Assembly: GCA_037138475.1 (NCBI GenBank)
Contig: JBAXII010000001.1
Span: 1-64,000 of the forward strand
Direction: 5' to 3'
DNA from: JAGOLU01 sp037138475
Lineage (GTDB): Bacteria; Patescibacteriota; Microgenomatia; UBA1406; GWC2-37-13
Length of the DNA stretch: 64,000 bases
The position numbers and the translations under genes were made by a program. This document shows positions 25,041 through 32,123 of the stretch, one piece after another (the first letter of the stretch is position 1; each line of letters opens with the position of its first letter). The notes under the pieces were generated by a model, which saw nothing but the letters and a program-made list of their open reading frames with translations, had not been told where the DNA came from and made no database searches.

Positions 25041-25660
25041 AACACTTGATCTTTGACTTTGATGGAGTGCTGGGAGATAGCAAGCAGGCTATAGCTGAGA
25101 CGCATATAGAGGTGGGAGATGTTAGCAACATGCAGGGAGCAGAACTCATGATGGAGCAATATTTTACTAGTAAGGCACCACTTGCAAAAGAGAAATCCAA
25201 TCCCCTCGCTCTTGCAAAAAAGCTCGAATGGTTTTCACGTTTCAGTCCTATTCTGTTACGCAAGGGTATACCTTTTTTTGATGGATTTATCTCGGAGATT
25301 GCATCCATCTCCGCTCCCGTCAGACTCTCAGTGGTTACTTCGGGTTCACATATATTCATTGACTCATTTGTCCGTCAAATCCCCCTAAGTTTTGATCATG
25401 TGCTTTGCTTTGAGGACAGCCCTTCCAAGGAGTCCAAAATAGGCACAATCTGTCAGAACTGGCACGTGAGTGAAAAGGATGTGTACTACTTCACCGATAC
25501 CAACGCAGATGTGCACGAGCTCGAACACCAGCTCACTCGGACCAAGCTTGCAGGATGCGCGTGGGGGTATGTAGGTGCAAAGTGGCTCGAAAAAGTCCTC
25601 CCTACCGACCAGATATTATATAAGTTCAGCGATCTGCATCAGTACCTCGCCACTCACTGA
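25037..25660 (+). CDS. HAD-superfamily hydrolase (1)
   Basis: 207 residues. Motif I is FDFDGVLGDS, motif II is VVTSGSH, and the acidic motif IV is YFTDTNADVHE, giving the nucleophile Asp and the Mg site. The cap is small and helical. It probably removes phosphate from a small metabolite; the substrate is not visible. The start overlaps the lysS stop (ATGA), and the next HAD gene begins three bases after its stop, so lysS and both HAD genes form one transcript. Confidence 0.8.
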   Translation: MKHLIFDFDGVLGDSKQAIAETHIEVGDVSNMQGAELMMEQYFTSKAPLAKEKSNPLALAKKLEWFSRFSPILLRKGIPFFDGFISEIASISAPVRLSVVTSGSHIFIDSFVRQIPLSFDHVLCFEDSPSKESKIGTICQNWHVSEKDVYYFTDTNADVHELEHQLTRTKLAGCAWGYVGAKWLEKVLPTDQILYKFSDLHQYLATH

Positions 25661-25662
25661 CC

Positions 25663-26301
25663 ATGAAATATTCCACCATCCTCTTTGATTTTGACGGTAC
25701 GCTCGCACACTCTACGGCTGCAATCATGGATGCCATTCGCGAGTCACTCACCTATCACGGGTTAGATTTCGAAAAGCATAAAGAGATATTTAAGGATGGG
25801 ATAGGCAAACCCATGATTGAGATATATATCAAATATTTTGGTGCAAAAAAAGCAAAGGAGATACGGAAGACACATATAGAAATCCAACATAAGCATTTTC
25901 ATAAATATATTTTGCTGGATGGGGCCATGGAAACACTCAAGATTTTGAAAGCACAGGGGATTTCAACTGCTATCGTAACCAGCGCAAACAGACCAAAAAT
26001 GGAAGCACTCGTGGCTGATCTAAAGCTGAAGGACTATATCAGTTACCTTGTCACTTTGGAAGATGTGAAGGAAGCAAAACCTCACCCTGAAGGCATTCTG
26101 AAAGCGATGAGAGAGTTAGATGCCCAACCCAGTTCAACTCTGATGGTTGGTGATAGTGAAGCTGATATCAGGGCAGCCAGTCATGCGGGAATAGACTCAG
26201 TCGGCGTCACCTATGGTACACTCGGAAAGGAAATTAATAAGTACCATCCGACCTATACGATTGATAGTTTTACAGACTTGATAAAAATTATTCGCGTATG
26301 A
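25663..26301 (+). CDS. HAD-superfamily hydrolase (2), phosphoglycolate phosphatase-like
   Basis: 212 residues with all HAD motifs: ILFDFDGTLAHS, AIVTSANRP, EAKPHPEGILKA with the motif III lysine, and MVGDSEADIRAA. The helical cap of about 70 residues fits the phosphoglycolate phosphatase or beta-phosphoglucomutase group. It is more canonical than the HAD protein just upstream and shares only the fold with it, so this is not a recent duplication. The substrate is unknown. Confidence 0.85.
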   Translation: MKYSTILFDFDGTLAHSTAAIMDAIRESLTYHGLDFEKHKEIFKDGIGKPMIEIYIKYFGAKKAKEIRKTHIEIQHKHFHKYILLDGAMETLKILKAQGISTAIVTSANRPKMEALVADLKLKDYISYLVTLEDVKEAKPHPEGILKAMRELDAQPSSTLMVGDSEADIRAASHAGIDSVGVTYGTLGKEINKYHPTYTIDSFTDLIKIIRV

Positions 26302-26510
26302 TTGGATCTGATTTGCATTGGTATTAAAATACTCACCAAATTCGATGAGGACCAGTGTCTAGTCATTCTGAGTGGAACGAAGAATCTCATGCAATAGGGA
26401 TCTTTCGACTCCGCTTACGCTTCGCTCAAGATGACATGTGGCGGAGATAAGTTCGGGATCATGAGGACACAATAAAGCAATTTAGACTTTACCATTTGCA
26501 TTTTGAACTT
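26302..26510. repeat. Repeats upstream of the HIT gene
   Basis: The family gtcattctgagtggaacgaa-gaatctcatg (26361-26391) lies here with its inverted partner gatctttcgactccgcttacgcttcgctcaagatgaca (26399-26436), and a tttaccatttgcattttgaa word (26488-26507) sits directly before the ATG. The first family appears in coding form as HPERSEGS in glmS. Confidence 0.65.
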
Positions 26511-26897
26511 ATGACTACTCTTTTCCAAAAAATCATCTCGGGTGAGATACCAAGCTTCAAAGTCTGGGAGGATGAGGCGCACTACGCATTTCTCACCATA
26601 GAGCCTATACAACCAGGGCATACTCTGGTCGTGCCCAAGGAGCCGATCTCACACCTATTTGATATGGATGATGTCCGATATCTCCAGCTTATGAAAGTAG
26701 TCAGGCAAGTAGCAAATCATATCCAGTCCAAACTCCATTGTGAAAAGGTAGGGGTCATCGTCGAAGGATATGGGATCAAGGACCATGTCCATGTGCACCT
26801 CGTGCCACTTTCTGGTCCAGGTCAACTCGATTTTGCACGTGCAAAAAAGTCAGATCACACTGAGCTTATACGCATGAGAGATCTCATGGTTGACTGA
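26511..26897 (+). CDS. HIT-family nucleotide hydrolase
   Basis: 128 residues. The start is MTTLFQKIISGEIPSFKVWEDE, and the active-site histidine triad is HVHVHLVP (about residues 93-100), preceded by VIVEGYGIKDHV. HIT proteins hydrolyse nucleoside phosphoramidates or dinucleoside polyphosphates. The ATG at 26511 fits the family; the frame upstream to 26496 enters a repeat. No good -10 is visible next to it, so the transcript may come through the repeat region. Confidence 0.88.
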   Translation: MTTLFQKIISGEIPSFKVWEDEAHYAFLTIEPIQPGHTLVVPKEPISHLFDMDDVRYLQLMKVVRQVANHIQSKLHCEKVGVIVEGYGIKDHVHVHLVPLSGPGQLDFARAKKSDHTELIRMRDLMVD

Positions 26898-27006
26898 ATT
26901 GTCTCGTATCATTTGACTTACTCTTTGACAGGGCGTTATTACCTTTGGGCCAGTCTTAGACCAAAGCATCTCACAAATTAGACGCACTCCATGGAGGATA
27001 TAAGAC

Positions 27007-27072
27007 ATGAGTTTTGGTGTGCAAGAAGTACAGGAGAATTACTGGTGGTTTAAAAAAGCATTCGGGCAATGA
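27007..27072 (+). CDS. Possible 21-residue peptide gene
   Basis: The frame MSFGVQEVQENYWWFKKAFG plus one Gln is preceded by GGAGG about nine bases before the ATG, the best Shine-Dalgarno sequence in this part of the window. The peptide is amphipathic with two tryptophans. It sits alone in a 580-base gap. Coding is unproven. Confidence 0.25.
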   Translation: MSFGVQEVQENYWWFKKAFGQ

Positions 27073-27348
27073 TCTGATGTGTAAGCGCGACCATTACGTG
27101 GGTTGAGTCGTAATCTCTCCTCCCTTTCCGGTCAAATCCATTTTGAGACACGAAAGTCACTCACGACAAAGATACTCTGCTATTCTACGACTGTAACTCC
27201 ATTTTACTTTATGGGTTGGAAATCGAGACTCTTTTTCATATGTAAATTCTGCTTTGGACTAACAAAAAGATCAGTCTAGAAGGTATTCTGTAGCACGTCT
27301 ACATTACTATAAGATGTAATCTTATACCCAAATTTGACTTATAGCGTG
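27073..27348. other. Gene-free stretch before the proline-rich membrane protein
   Basis: No open frame of note, no tRNA and no repeat family seen elsewhere in the window. The base composition is AT-rich. It ends at the promoter at 27349. Confidence 0.4.
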
Positions 27349-27476
27349 TTGACTTCTGTTTGCTATGGGATATAATTGGCTTATGAGGTTTCTAGGTTCC
27401 TCAGAACTTTAACATTGCCCAAAGGGCCGCTCACCACCTGTCGAATGGTGAGTGTATAGAGACAAAGAGGTAAATT
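27349..27476 (+). promoter_or_regulatory. Promoter and structured 95-base leader with a ribosome binding site
   Basis: TTGACT (27349-27354), a 16-base spacer and TATAAT (27371-27376). The leader contains a hairpin CTCACCA...TGGTGAG (27431-27452) and AAGAGGT seven bases before the ATG. This differs from the leaderless layout of most genes here. Confidence 0.65.
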
Positions 27477-28439
27477 ATGAAGATAAGACAATTCACTCCA
27501 GAGGTTGTGGCGATTACATATGCCATCGCCTTGATAGGCGTTTCATTAGTGTCCGGAATAGGGATGGCTAATGGCGCGAATGCAATTGCGTACATCCCGT
27601 CTATAATGGCAGGGAAGTATGTGCCAATGGCAAACAGTATGGCGATTGGCGTATTGCTATTGGTAAACATAGCTCAGTACATTCTCACGAAGTACATCTC
27701 GTTAGAAGACGGAATACAGAAAAGGGAAATAGTTCCAATGCTAACGTTGCTAGCACTTGCTAGTATAGAAGTATTTGGGCTGATGATAGCTATCATAGCA
27801 CCGGATCTGGTAGAGTATCTTGGTAGCCCCGGAGGGGCCACCCGGATGATCTGGGAAAGGATATCCAACAACCCGGGAATATCGGCGACAGTGTTCGTCT
27901 TCTGTCTGTTGATGGCCATTGGGCCAGAAATCGTGCTCCGCTTTTTTGAAAAAATCATTCAAAATGCGGATTACAATTCAAGCGAGCAAGGGAAAATTGC
28001 GAGTTTCATATTGGAAAGACATGTAGCGCTGTCGACATTCGGATATCTGGCACTGTCGTTTATTTTCGCGTTTAACTTCACCGGCCCAAGCACGGGCGCG
28101 GTGCAAAACCAAGACCGAAAACCAGTGGCGACGAACGCACCTGTGAGACAACAAGCACAGTTTGTCCAACCCGTCGCAACCGCAGTTCCAGCCCCGCCGC
28201 AAGCGGCAGTTCCAGCCCCGCCGCAAGCGCCGGCACGACAGACCTCGCCGCAAGCGCAAGCCGCGCCTGCCGCCGGGTTCGTTGACGACCCCGGATATAA
28301 CAATTGCATGACCACACAGAGGCATTGGGTCGTCAAGTTGACGTATAATGCAAACGGGTCTGGCTTAACATGCCAATCAAAATCAAGCGAAACACAGTGG
28401 TCCCTTAATGGAAGAAGGGTCGCCACCGTAAAGCATTGA
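27477..28439 (+). CDS. Membrane protein with a Pro/Ala-rich tail, unknown, possibly acquired
   Basis: 320 residues. Four or five helices occupy the first 205 residues (AITYAIALIGVSLVSGIGMA, AIGVLLLVNIAQYILT, LLALASIEVFGLMIAIIA, VFVFCLLMAIGPEIVL). A low-complexity tail follows with VPAPPQA repeated, encoded by a near-perfect 21-base tandem (about 28186-28228), and then a small domain with two cysteines (NNCMTT, LTCQSK). No family is recognised. The codon choice looks different from neighbours (more NNG/NNC in the tail, TTG and GCG). It has a full promoter, a Shine-Dalgarno leader and a strong hairpin after it, so it is a self-contained unit that may be foreign. Confidence 0.65.
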   Translation: MKIRQFTPEVVAITYAIALIGVSLVSGIGMANGANAIAYIPSIMAGKYVPMANSMAIGVLLLVNIAQYILTKYISLEDGIQKREIVPMLTLLALASIEVFGLMIAIIAPDLVEYLGSPGGATRMIWERISNNPGISATVFVFCLLMAIGPEIVLRFFEKIIQNADYNSSEQGKIASFILERHVALSTFGYLALSFIFAFNFTGPSTGAVQNQDRKPVATNAPVRQQAQFVQPVATAVPAPPQAAVPAPPQAPARQTSPQAQAAPAAGFVDDPGYNNCMTTQRHWVVKLTYNANGSGLTCQSKSSETQWSLNGRRVATVKH

Positions 28440-28457
28440 ATTCAAAAAAACCTAGAC

Positions 28458-28491
28458 CCCATCGTCAGTTCTATAACGAACTGACGATGGG
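28458..28491 (+). terminator. Strong hairpin after the proline-rich membrane protein
   Basis: CCCATCGTCAGTTC-TATAAC-GAACTGACGATGGG, a perfect 14-bp stem. The run after it is only CCCATTCCTT, so it lacks the usual T-tract; it could still end or protect the transcript. 28492-28792 holds nothing else I can name. Confidence 0.6.
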
Positions 28492-28792
28492 CCCATTCCT
28501 TCTGATGAATTCAATATATGTATACATAGAGTATCTTTGAGCATATATTTGAGATCTGAAGCTTTACACAGGATTTGCTCCATCACTGAGATATCCTCCA
28601 CTAAGCATACACTTTAGAATACTCTCAGAGTATCATCCCTGCACAATATTACAGAAATCAATGAACTATGAAGGCAAATCAAATTCAGTAGAATAGTTTT
28701 ACCTTCATGTTTCTTTCAAGCAACACGGATATTGTGACTGAAAAAACAGTGACACCAAATCTCAAAAACAAAGTGAACATGGAAGGTTTTAG

Positions 28793-29296
28793 TCAAATAT
28801 GTGCCATCTCACAGATTTTTGGGTTTATAAAGTGGAGATAGTCTGCACTTCTCATAGCCACAGAAAATCTCCTGTCGCCGGCGTTAAATATGATCTTTTC
28901 ATGATCAAAAAGTGTATGGTCGGCATAGACGGTCATGCCAAATAGATTGCCCCATGGCGGCACTCCTCCACGCTCGACTCCTCCGGTGACTCTGGCCAGC
29001 TCCTCCGGATTTGCAAATGAGTAGGACTTGACGCCAAGTAGTGCCTTGACCTTTTTGTTATCAATCTTTTTATCTCCCGGCAAAACTAGCATGACAAACT
29101 GGCTGTCGACTGATGACTGACGACTGTCAACTTTGACTATGATCGCTTTCGCCCCCTGTGACAGCGTATATCCCGTGCGCACCTTTGCAGCATCCTCGCT
29201 CGTCACCACAGGCTCATGTTCAAAAGTCTCATGCCAGACGCCATTGTCTGTGAGGATTTGCAAGATCTGAGAAACCACTGGGTGATAGTCACGCAT
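28793..29296 (-). CDS. YbaK/EbsC-type aminoacyl-tRNA deacylase
   Basis: 167 residues from the ATG at 29296, where TACAAT ends exactly six bases upstream; the longer frame to 29416 runs through an inverted repeat. YbaK and ProRS-editing domain features are HEPVVTSEDAAKVRTG, QGAKAIIVKV, LPGDKKIDNKKVKALLG, VTGGVERGGVPPWG and FNAGDRRFSVAM. Such proteins hydrolyse mischarged tRNAs, often Cys- or Ala-tRNA-Pro. A short run DSRQSSVDSQ matches a repeat also seen as HRSQLSTINSQF in TsaE. Divergent from serS. Confidence 0.88.
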   Translation of the reverse strand: MRDYHPVVSQILQILTDNGVWHETFEHEPVVTSEDAAKVRTGYTLSQGAKAIIVKVDSRQSSVDSQFVMLVLPGDKKIDNKKVKALLGVKSYSFANPEELARVTGGVERGGVPPWGNLFGMTVYADHTLFDHEKIIFNAGDRRFSVAMRSADYLHFINPKICEMAHI

Positions 29297-29323
29297 GAGC
29301 ACATTGTAAATCGAATACGAGAC

Positions 29324-29418
29324 ATGTGGGAGGTGCTTTTTTGACGAGACGTCTGTCTGAGTACCCCTCCATACGAAGGGGGACAAGTTACGTCGAGGAG
29401 AAAAAGCACCTCCCACAT
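29324..29418. repeat. 95-base element with perfect 18-base inverted ends
   Basis: ATGTGGGAGGTGCTTTTT (29324-29341) and its exact complement AAAAAGCACCTCCCACAT (29401-29418) flank 59 bases that contain a further small hairpin (acccctcc...gaaggggg). It lies between the divergent ybaK-type and serS promoters. It resembles a miniature inverted-repeat element or a structured RNA; no transposase is near. Confidence 0.65.
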
Positions 29419-29493
29419 AACGTGCTTCTTTAGCATAAATGTTCCGTATTCAAATTTCTCCGCTATCTCGCAAATATTTAGTACAATAACCAC

Positions 29494-30798
29494 ATGATCG
29501 ATATCGCCAATCTCCGCCAACACCCAGAAATCTATCGCAAGGCTGCTTCAGATAAGTCTAAGGAAGTTGACTTTGATTTGATTCTGAAGCTGGATGCTGA
29601 GGTGAGCACGAAGGAGCGCGCAATCCAGGAGCTCCGCACAACGCGTAATGAACTCGCACAGCTAGGCAAAACTGATCCAGACAAGGCACGAAGTGAAGGC
29701 AAGCGTATCAAAGATGAACTCAAAGATCTTGAAGATCAGCTCTCAGTCCTCCGCTTGCAGCTAGATCCCCTCCTCCTCCAGATCCCCAACGTACCACTCC
29801 CTGAGGTGCCAGTGGGCCACAGCGAAGCTGAGAACAAGGTGGTGAAAGAGTGGGGTACGAAGCCTGCATTTACGTTCAAACCTCAGACACATTGGCAGAT
29901 CGCCGAGAAGCTTGATCTCATCGACAAAGAGCGCGCGACCAAAGTGGCGGGGAGTAGATTCGCATACATAAAAGGCGATCTCGTACGGCTCCAGTTTGCG
30001 ATCGTGCAGTTTGTGATGCAGACCTTGGGTGACGAGGCAGTGTTGCAGAAGCTGATCGATGCACATGGACTGAAGCTGAGTGCCAAACCATTTACTCCGA
30101 TACTCCCCCCAGCCATGATCAAGACTTCAGCATATCAGGCGATGGATCGACTCGAGCCACGTGAGGATCGCTATCGAGTCGGCTCGGACGAGGATGATCT
30201 GTGGCTCCAGGGCAGTGCTGAGCATACCCTGGGATCGATGTATTGGAATGAGACACTGCCCGAATCAGCACTCCCGATACGTTATATCGGATACCTCACA
30301 AGCTTTAGACGCGAGGCAGGCACCTATGGCAAGGATACCGAGGGCATACTCCGCATGCACCAGTTTGACAAACTCGAGATGGAAACGTTCTCGACTCCAG
30401 AAACTGGAGGCGATGAACACAAGTTTATGATTGCACTCCAAGAGTACCTCATGCAGCGGCTTGAGATCCCCTATCGCCTCATCCAGAAGTGTACGTATGA
30501 TATCGGCAAGCCAAACGCAAGCGGTTGGGATACCAATGCATGGATGCCTGGCCAGGATACCTATAAGGAAACCCACACAGCTGACTACATGACTGATTTT
30601 CAGGCGCGCCGACTCAACACGCGTGTAAAACGAAATGAGGGTGGTACAGACTATGTGCATACGAACGATGCCACTGCATTTGCACTGGGTCGTATCATGA
30701 TAGCCATCATAGAAAACTACCAACAAGCAGATGGCTCTATCACTGTGCCTCTCGCGCTCCAGCAGTTTTGTGGGATGAAGAGCATTGGGGGGAAATAA
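29494..30798 (+). CDS. serS: Seryl-tRNA synthetase
   Basis: 434 residues. The N-terminal antiparallel coiled coil that reads the tRNA-Ser long arm is clear (KERAIQELRTTRNELAQLGK, KRIKDELKDLEDQLSVLRLQ). The class II core has GSAEHTLGSMYWNE, the motif 2 region YLTSFRREAGTYGKDTEG-LRMHQFDKLEM, and the motif 3 region NDATAFALGRIMIAIIENYQ. TACAAT at 29482-29487 ends six bases before the ATG, a leaderless layout. No repeat insert is seen in this gene. Confidence 0.95.
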   Translation: MIDIANLRQHPEIYRKAASDKSKEVDFDLILKLDAEVSTKERAIQELRTTRNELAQLGKTDPDKARSEGKRIKDELKDLEDQLSVLRLQLDPLLLQIPNVPLPEVPVGHSEAENKVVKEWGTKPAFTFKPQTHWQIAEKLDLIDKERATKVAGSRFAYIKGDLVRLQFAIVQFVMQTLGDEAVLQKLIDAHGLKLSAKPFTPILPPAMIKTSAYQAMDRLEPREDRYRVGSDEDDLWLQGSAEHTLGSMYWNETLPESALPIRYIGYLTSFRREAGTYGKDTEGILRMHQFDKLEMETFSTPETGGDEHKFMIALQEYLMQRLEIPYRLIQKCTYDIGKPNASGWDTNAWMPGQDTYKETHTADYMTDFQARRLNTRVKRNEGGTDYVHTNDATAFALGRIMIAIIENYQQADGSITVPLALQQFCGMKSIGGK

Positions 30799-30969
30799 TA
30801 TGGAATTCTCTCTATTCCCACCAGTGTCATCCCCCTGAACAGGGAGATCCAATGGAATTCATGAGTGTGTGACGACTTTGGATTCCCGCGTACGCGGGAA
30901 TGACTTATGACATGAATTGAGGGAATTACATATAACTCACGATGCATCACCTCCAATCGGCAGTAGTTT
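30799..30969. repeat. Repeats after serS
   Basis: Contains the palindrome gattcccgcgtacgcgggaa followed by tgac (30881-30904) and two aattccctcaatt-type words, one inverted (ggaattctctctattccc, aattgagggaattaca). The last motif recurs at 45970-45985 and 46186-46201. Confidence 0.6.
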
Positions 30970-31776
30970 TTAGAAGCCCAGATATCTTTTAACCATCGTC
31001 AGAATAGGAGTGCCTGCAAAGTATGAGACCCATGCACCCGCGAGGAGAAACGGACCAAAAGCGATGTGTGTACGACGACCAGCCTTTTTCAGCAGAATCA
31101 GCAAAATGCCAAAGAGAGAGCCAAACAAAAATCCCAAATACACACCCAACAATCCTTTAACCGACCCAAGCCAGATACCGAGTCCGATCTCTAGTACCAC
31201 ATCTCCAAATCCCATCCCTTTGCCTCGTGTCACGAGGTAGATAAAAAGGATAGGCAGCGCGACTACCAGGCCAGAAAGCACCGCATACTCACCCCACTGT
31301 CCCCAGAAATACGTATAGATGAGCGCAGTCACCATGATCACCACTTGCAACACGTCTGGGATGAGATGCAATCTAAAGTCAATGAGCGATATAGCGATGC
31401 TCGCAGAGAGCAGTATCCAGATCAGTACCATGCAAAGTACAAACACAGGAGTGACATCGCTCAGAGAAGAGAGGCTGAGTAGTAATGTGAGTACAAAAAA
31501 TATTCCTGTCATTGCCTCAACTGAGGAGTATGAGTGACTCAGTGGTTTATCACAGCAACGACTGCGTCCCTTTTGAATCAAAAATGAGATGATAGGAATC
31601 AGTTCGATGGGGCTGAGAAGTTTTTTGCAGTGATCACAGTGAGATCTGCCCAAAAGTGACTTGCCTCTCGGGAGTCGATCCACGAGGACATTGAGAAAAG
31701 AGCCCACTGATGCTCCCATTGCAAATATCAGCACTATCTCAAAAACAACAAATAGAGTAAGTGGTATACTGACCAT
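30970..31776 (-). CDS. pilD: Prepilin peptidase (PilD/A24 family)
   Basis: 268 residues, multi-helix. It cleaves and may N-methylate type IV prepilins at the inner face of the membrane. The N-terminal part has GASVGSFLNVLVDRLPRGKS and a zinc-type CDHC...RCCD region. The peptidase part has the catalytic aspartates in LIDFRLHLIPD and GKGMGFGDV. TATACT ends eight bases before the ATG. The PilN/PilO-like genes at 48049-49197 are probable partners, although no pilin or pilus ATPase lies in the window. Confidence 0.92.
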   Translation of the reverse strand: MVSIPLTLFVVFEIVLIFAMGASVGSFLNVLVDRLPRGKSLLGRSHCDHCKKLLSPIELIPIISFLIQKGRSRCCDKPLSHSYSSVEAMTGIFFVLTLLLSLSSLSDVTPVFVLCMVLIWILLSASIAISLIDFRLHLIPDVLQVVIMVTALIYTYFWGQWGEYAVLSGLVVALPILFIYLVTRGKGMGFGDVVLEIGLGIWLGSVKGLLGVYLGFLFGSLFGILLILLKKAGRRTHIAFGPFLLAGAWVSYFAGTPILTMVKRYLGF

Positions 31777-31874
31777 AGGAGATCAGTATACTCAAAAAAT
31801 TCATTCACCAATAGTGAATTTGATATTTTGAACGAAAGGGATATACAGATATCCGTTATTAATTCCATTTACCT

Positions 31875-32123
31875 ATGATTACTTTGTACGGAGCAACGTG
31901 GTGTCCTGATTGTACTAGATCAAAGGCATATCTCGATCAAAAAAAAGTCCCCTATACGTATGTAGACCTAGAACTAGATCCCACTGCAGCCGATACAGTG
32001 GAGAAGTTGAACAAAGGATTGCAGAGTATCCCTACGATTGTATTCAGCGATGGGAGCATACTCACTGAGCCCACAGACTCTGAGCTGGGTGCAAAAATCG
32101 CAGATATTGAGCCAGCCACCTGA
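31875..32123 (+). CDS. Glutaredoxin-like protein (NrdH/mycoredoxin type)
   Basis: 82 residues, a complete small thioredoxin fold: MITLYGATWCPDCTRSK with the redox pair Cys10 and Cys13, VDLELD, and the TVEKLNKGLQSIPTIVFSDGS cis-Pro region. It is cytoplasmic and should pass electrons to a reductase or reduce mixed disulfides. Its TGA directly abuts the stop of the convergent penicillin-binding protein gene (TGATCA) with no terminator between them. Confidence 0.88.
   Translation: MITLYGATWCPDCTRSKAYLDQKKVPYTYVDLELDPTAADTVEKLNKGLQSIPTIVFSDGSILTEPTDSELGAKIADIEPAT

Noticed and set aside
28078..28426. Minus-strand Ala/Gly/Arg-rich frames opposite the proline-rich tail
   Set aside because: They mirror the repetitive GC-rich tail of the gene at 27477 and have no start context.
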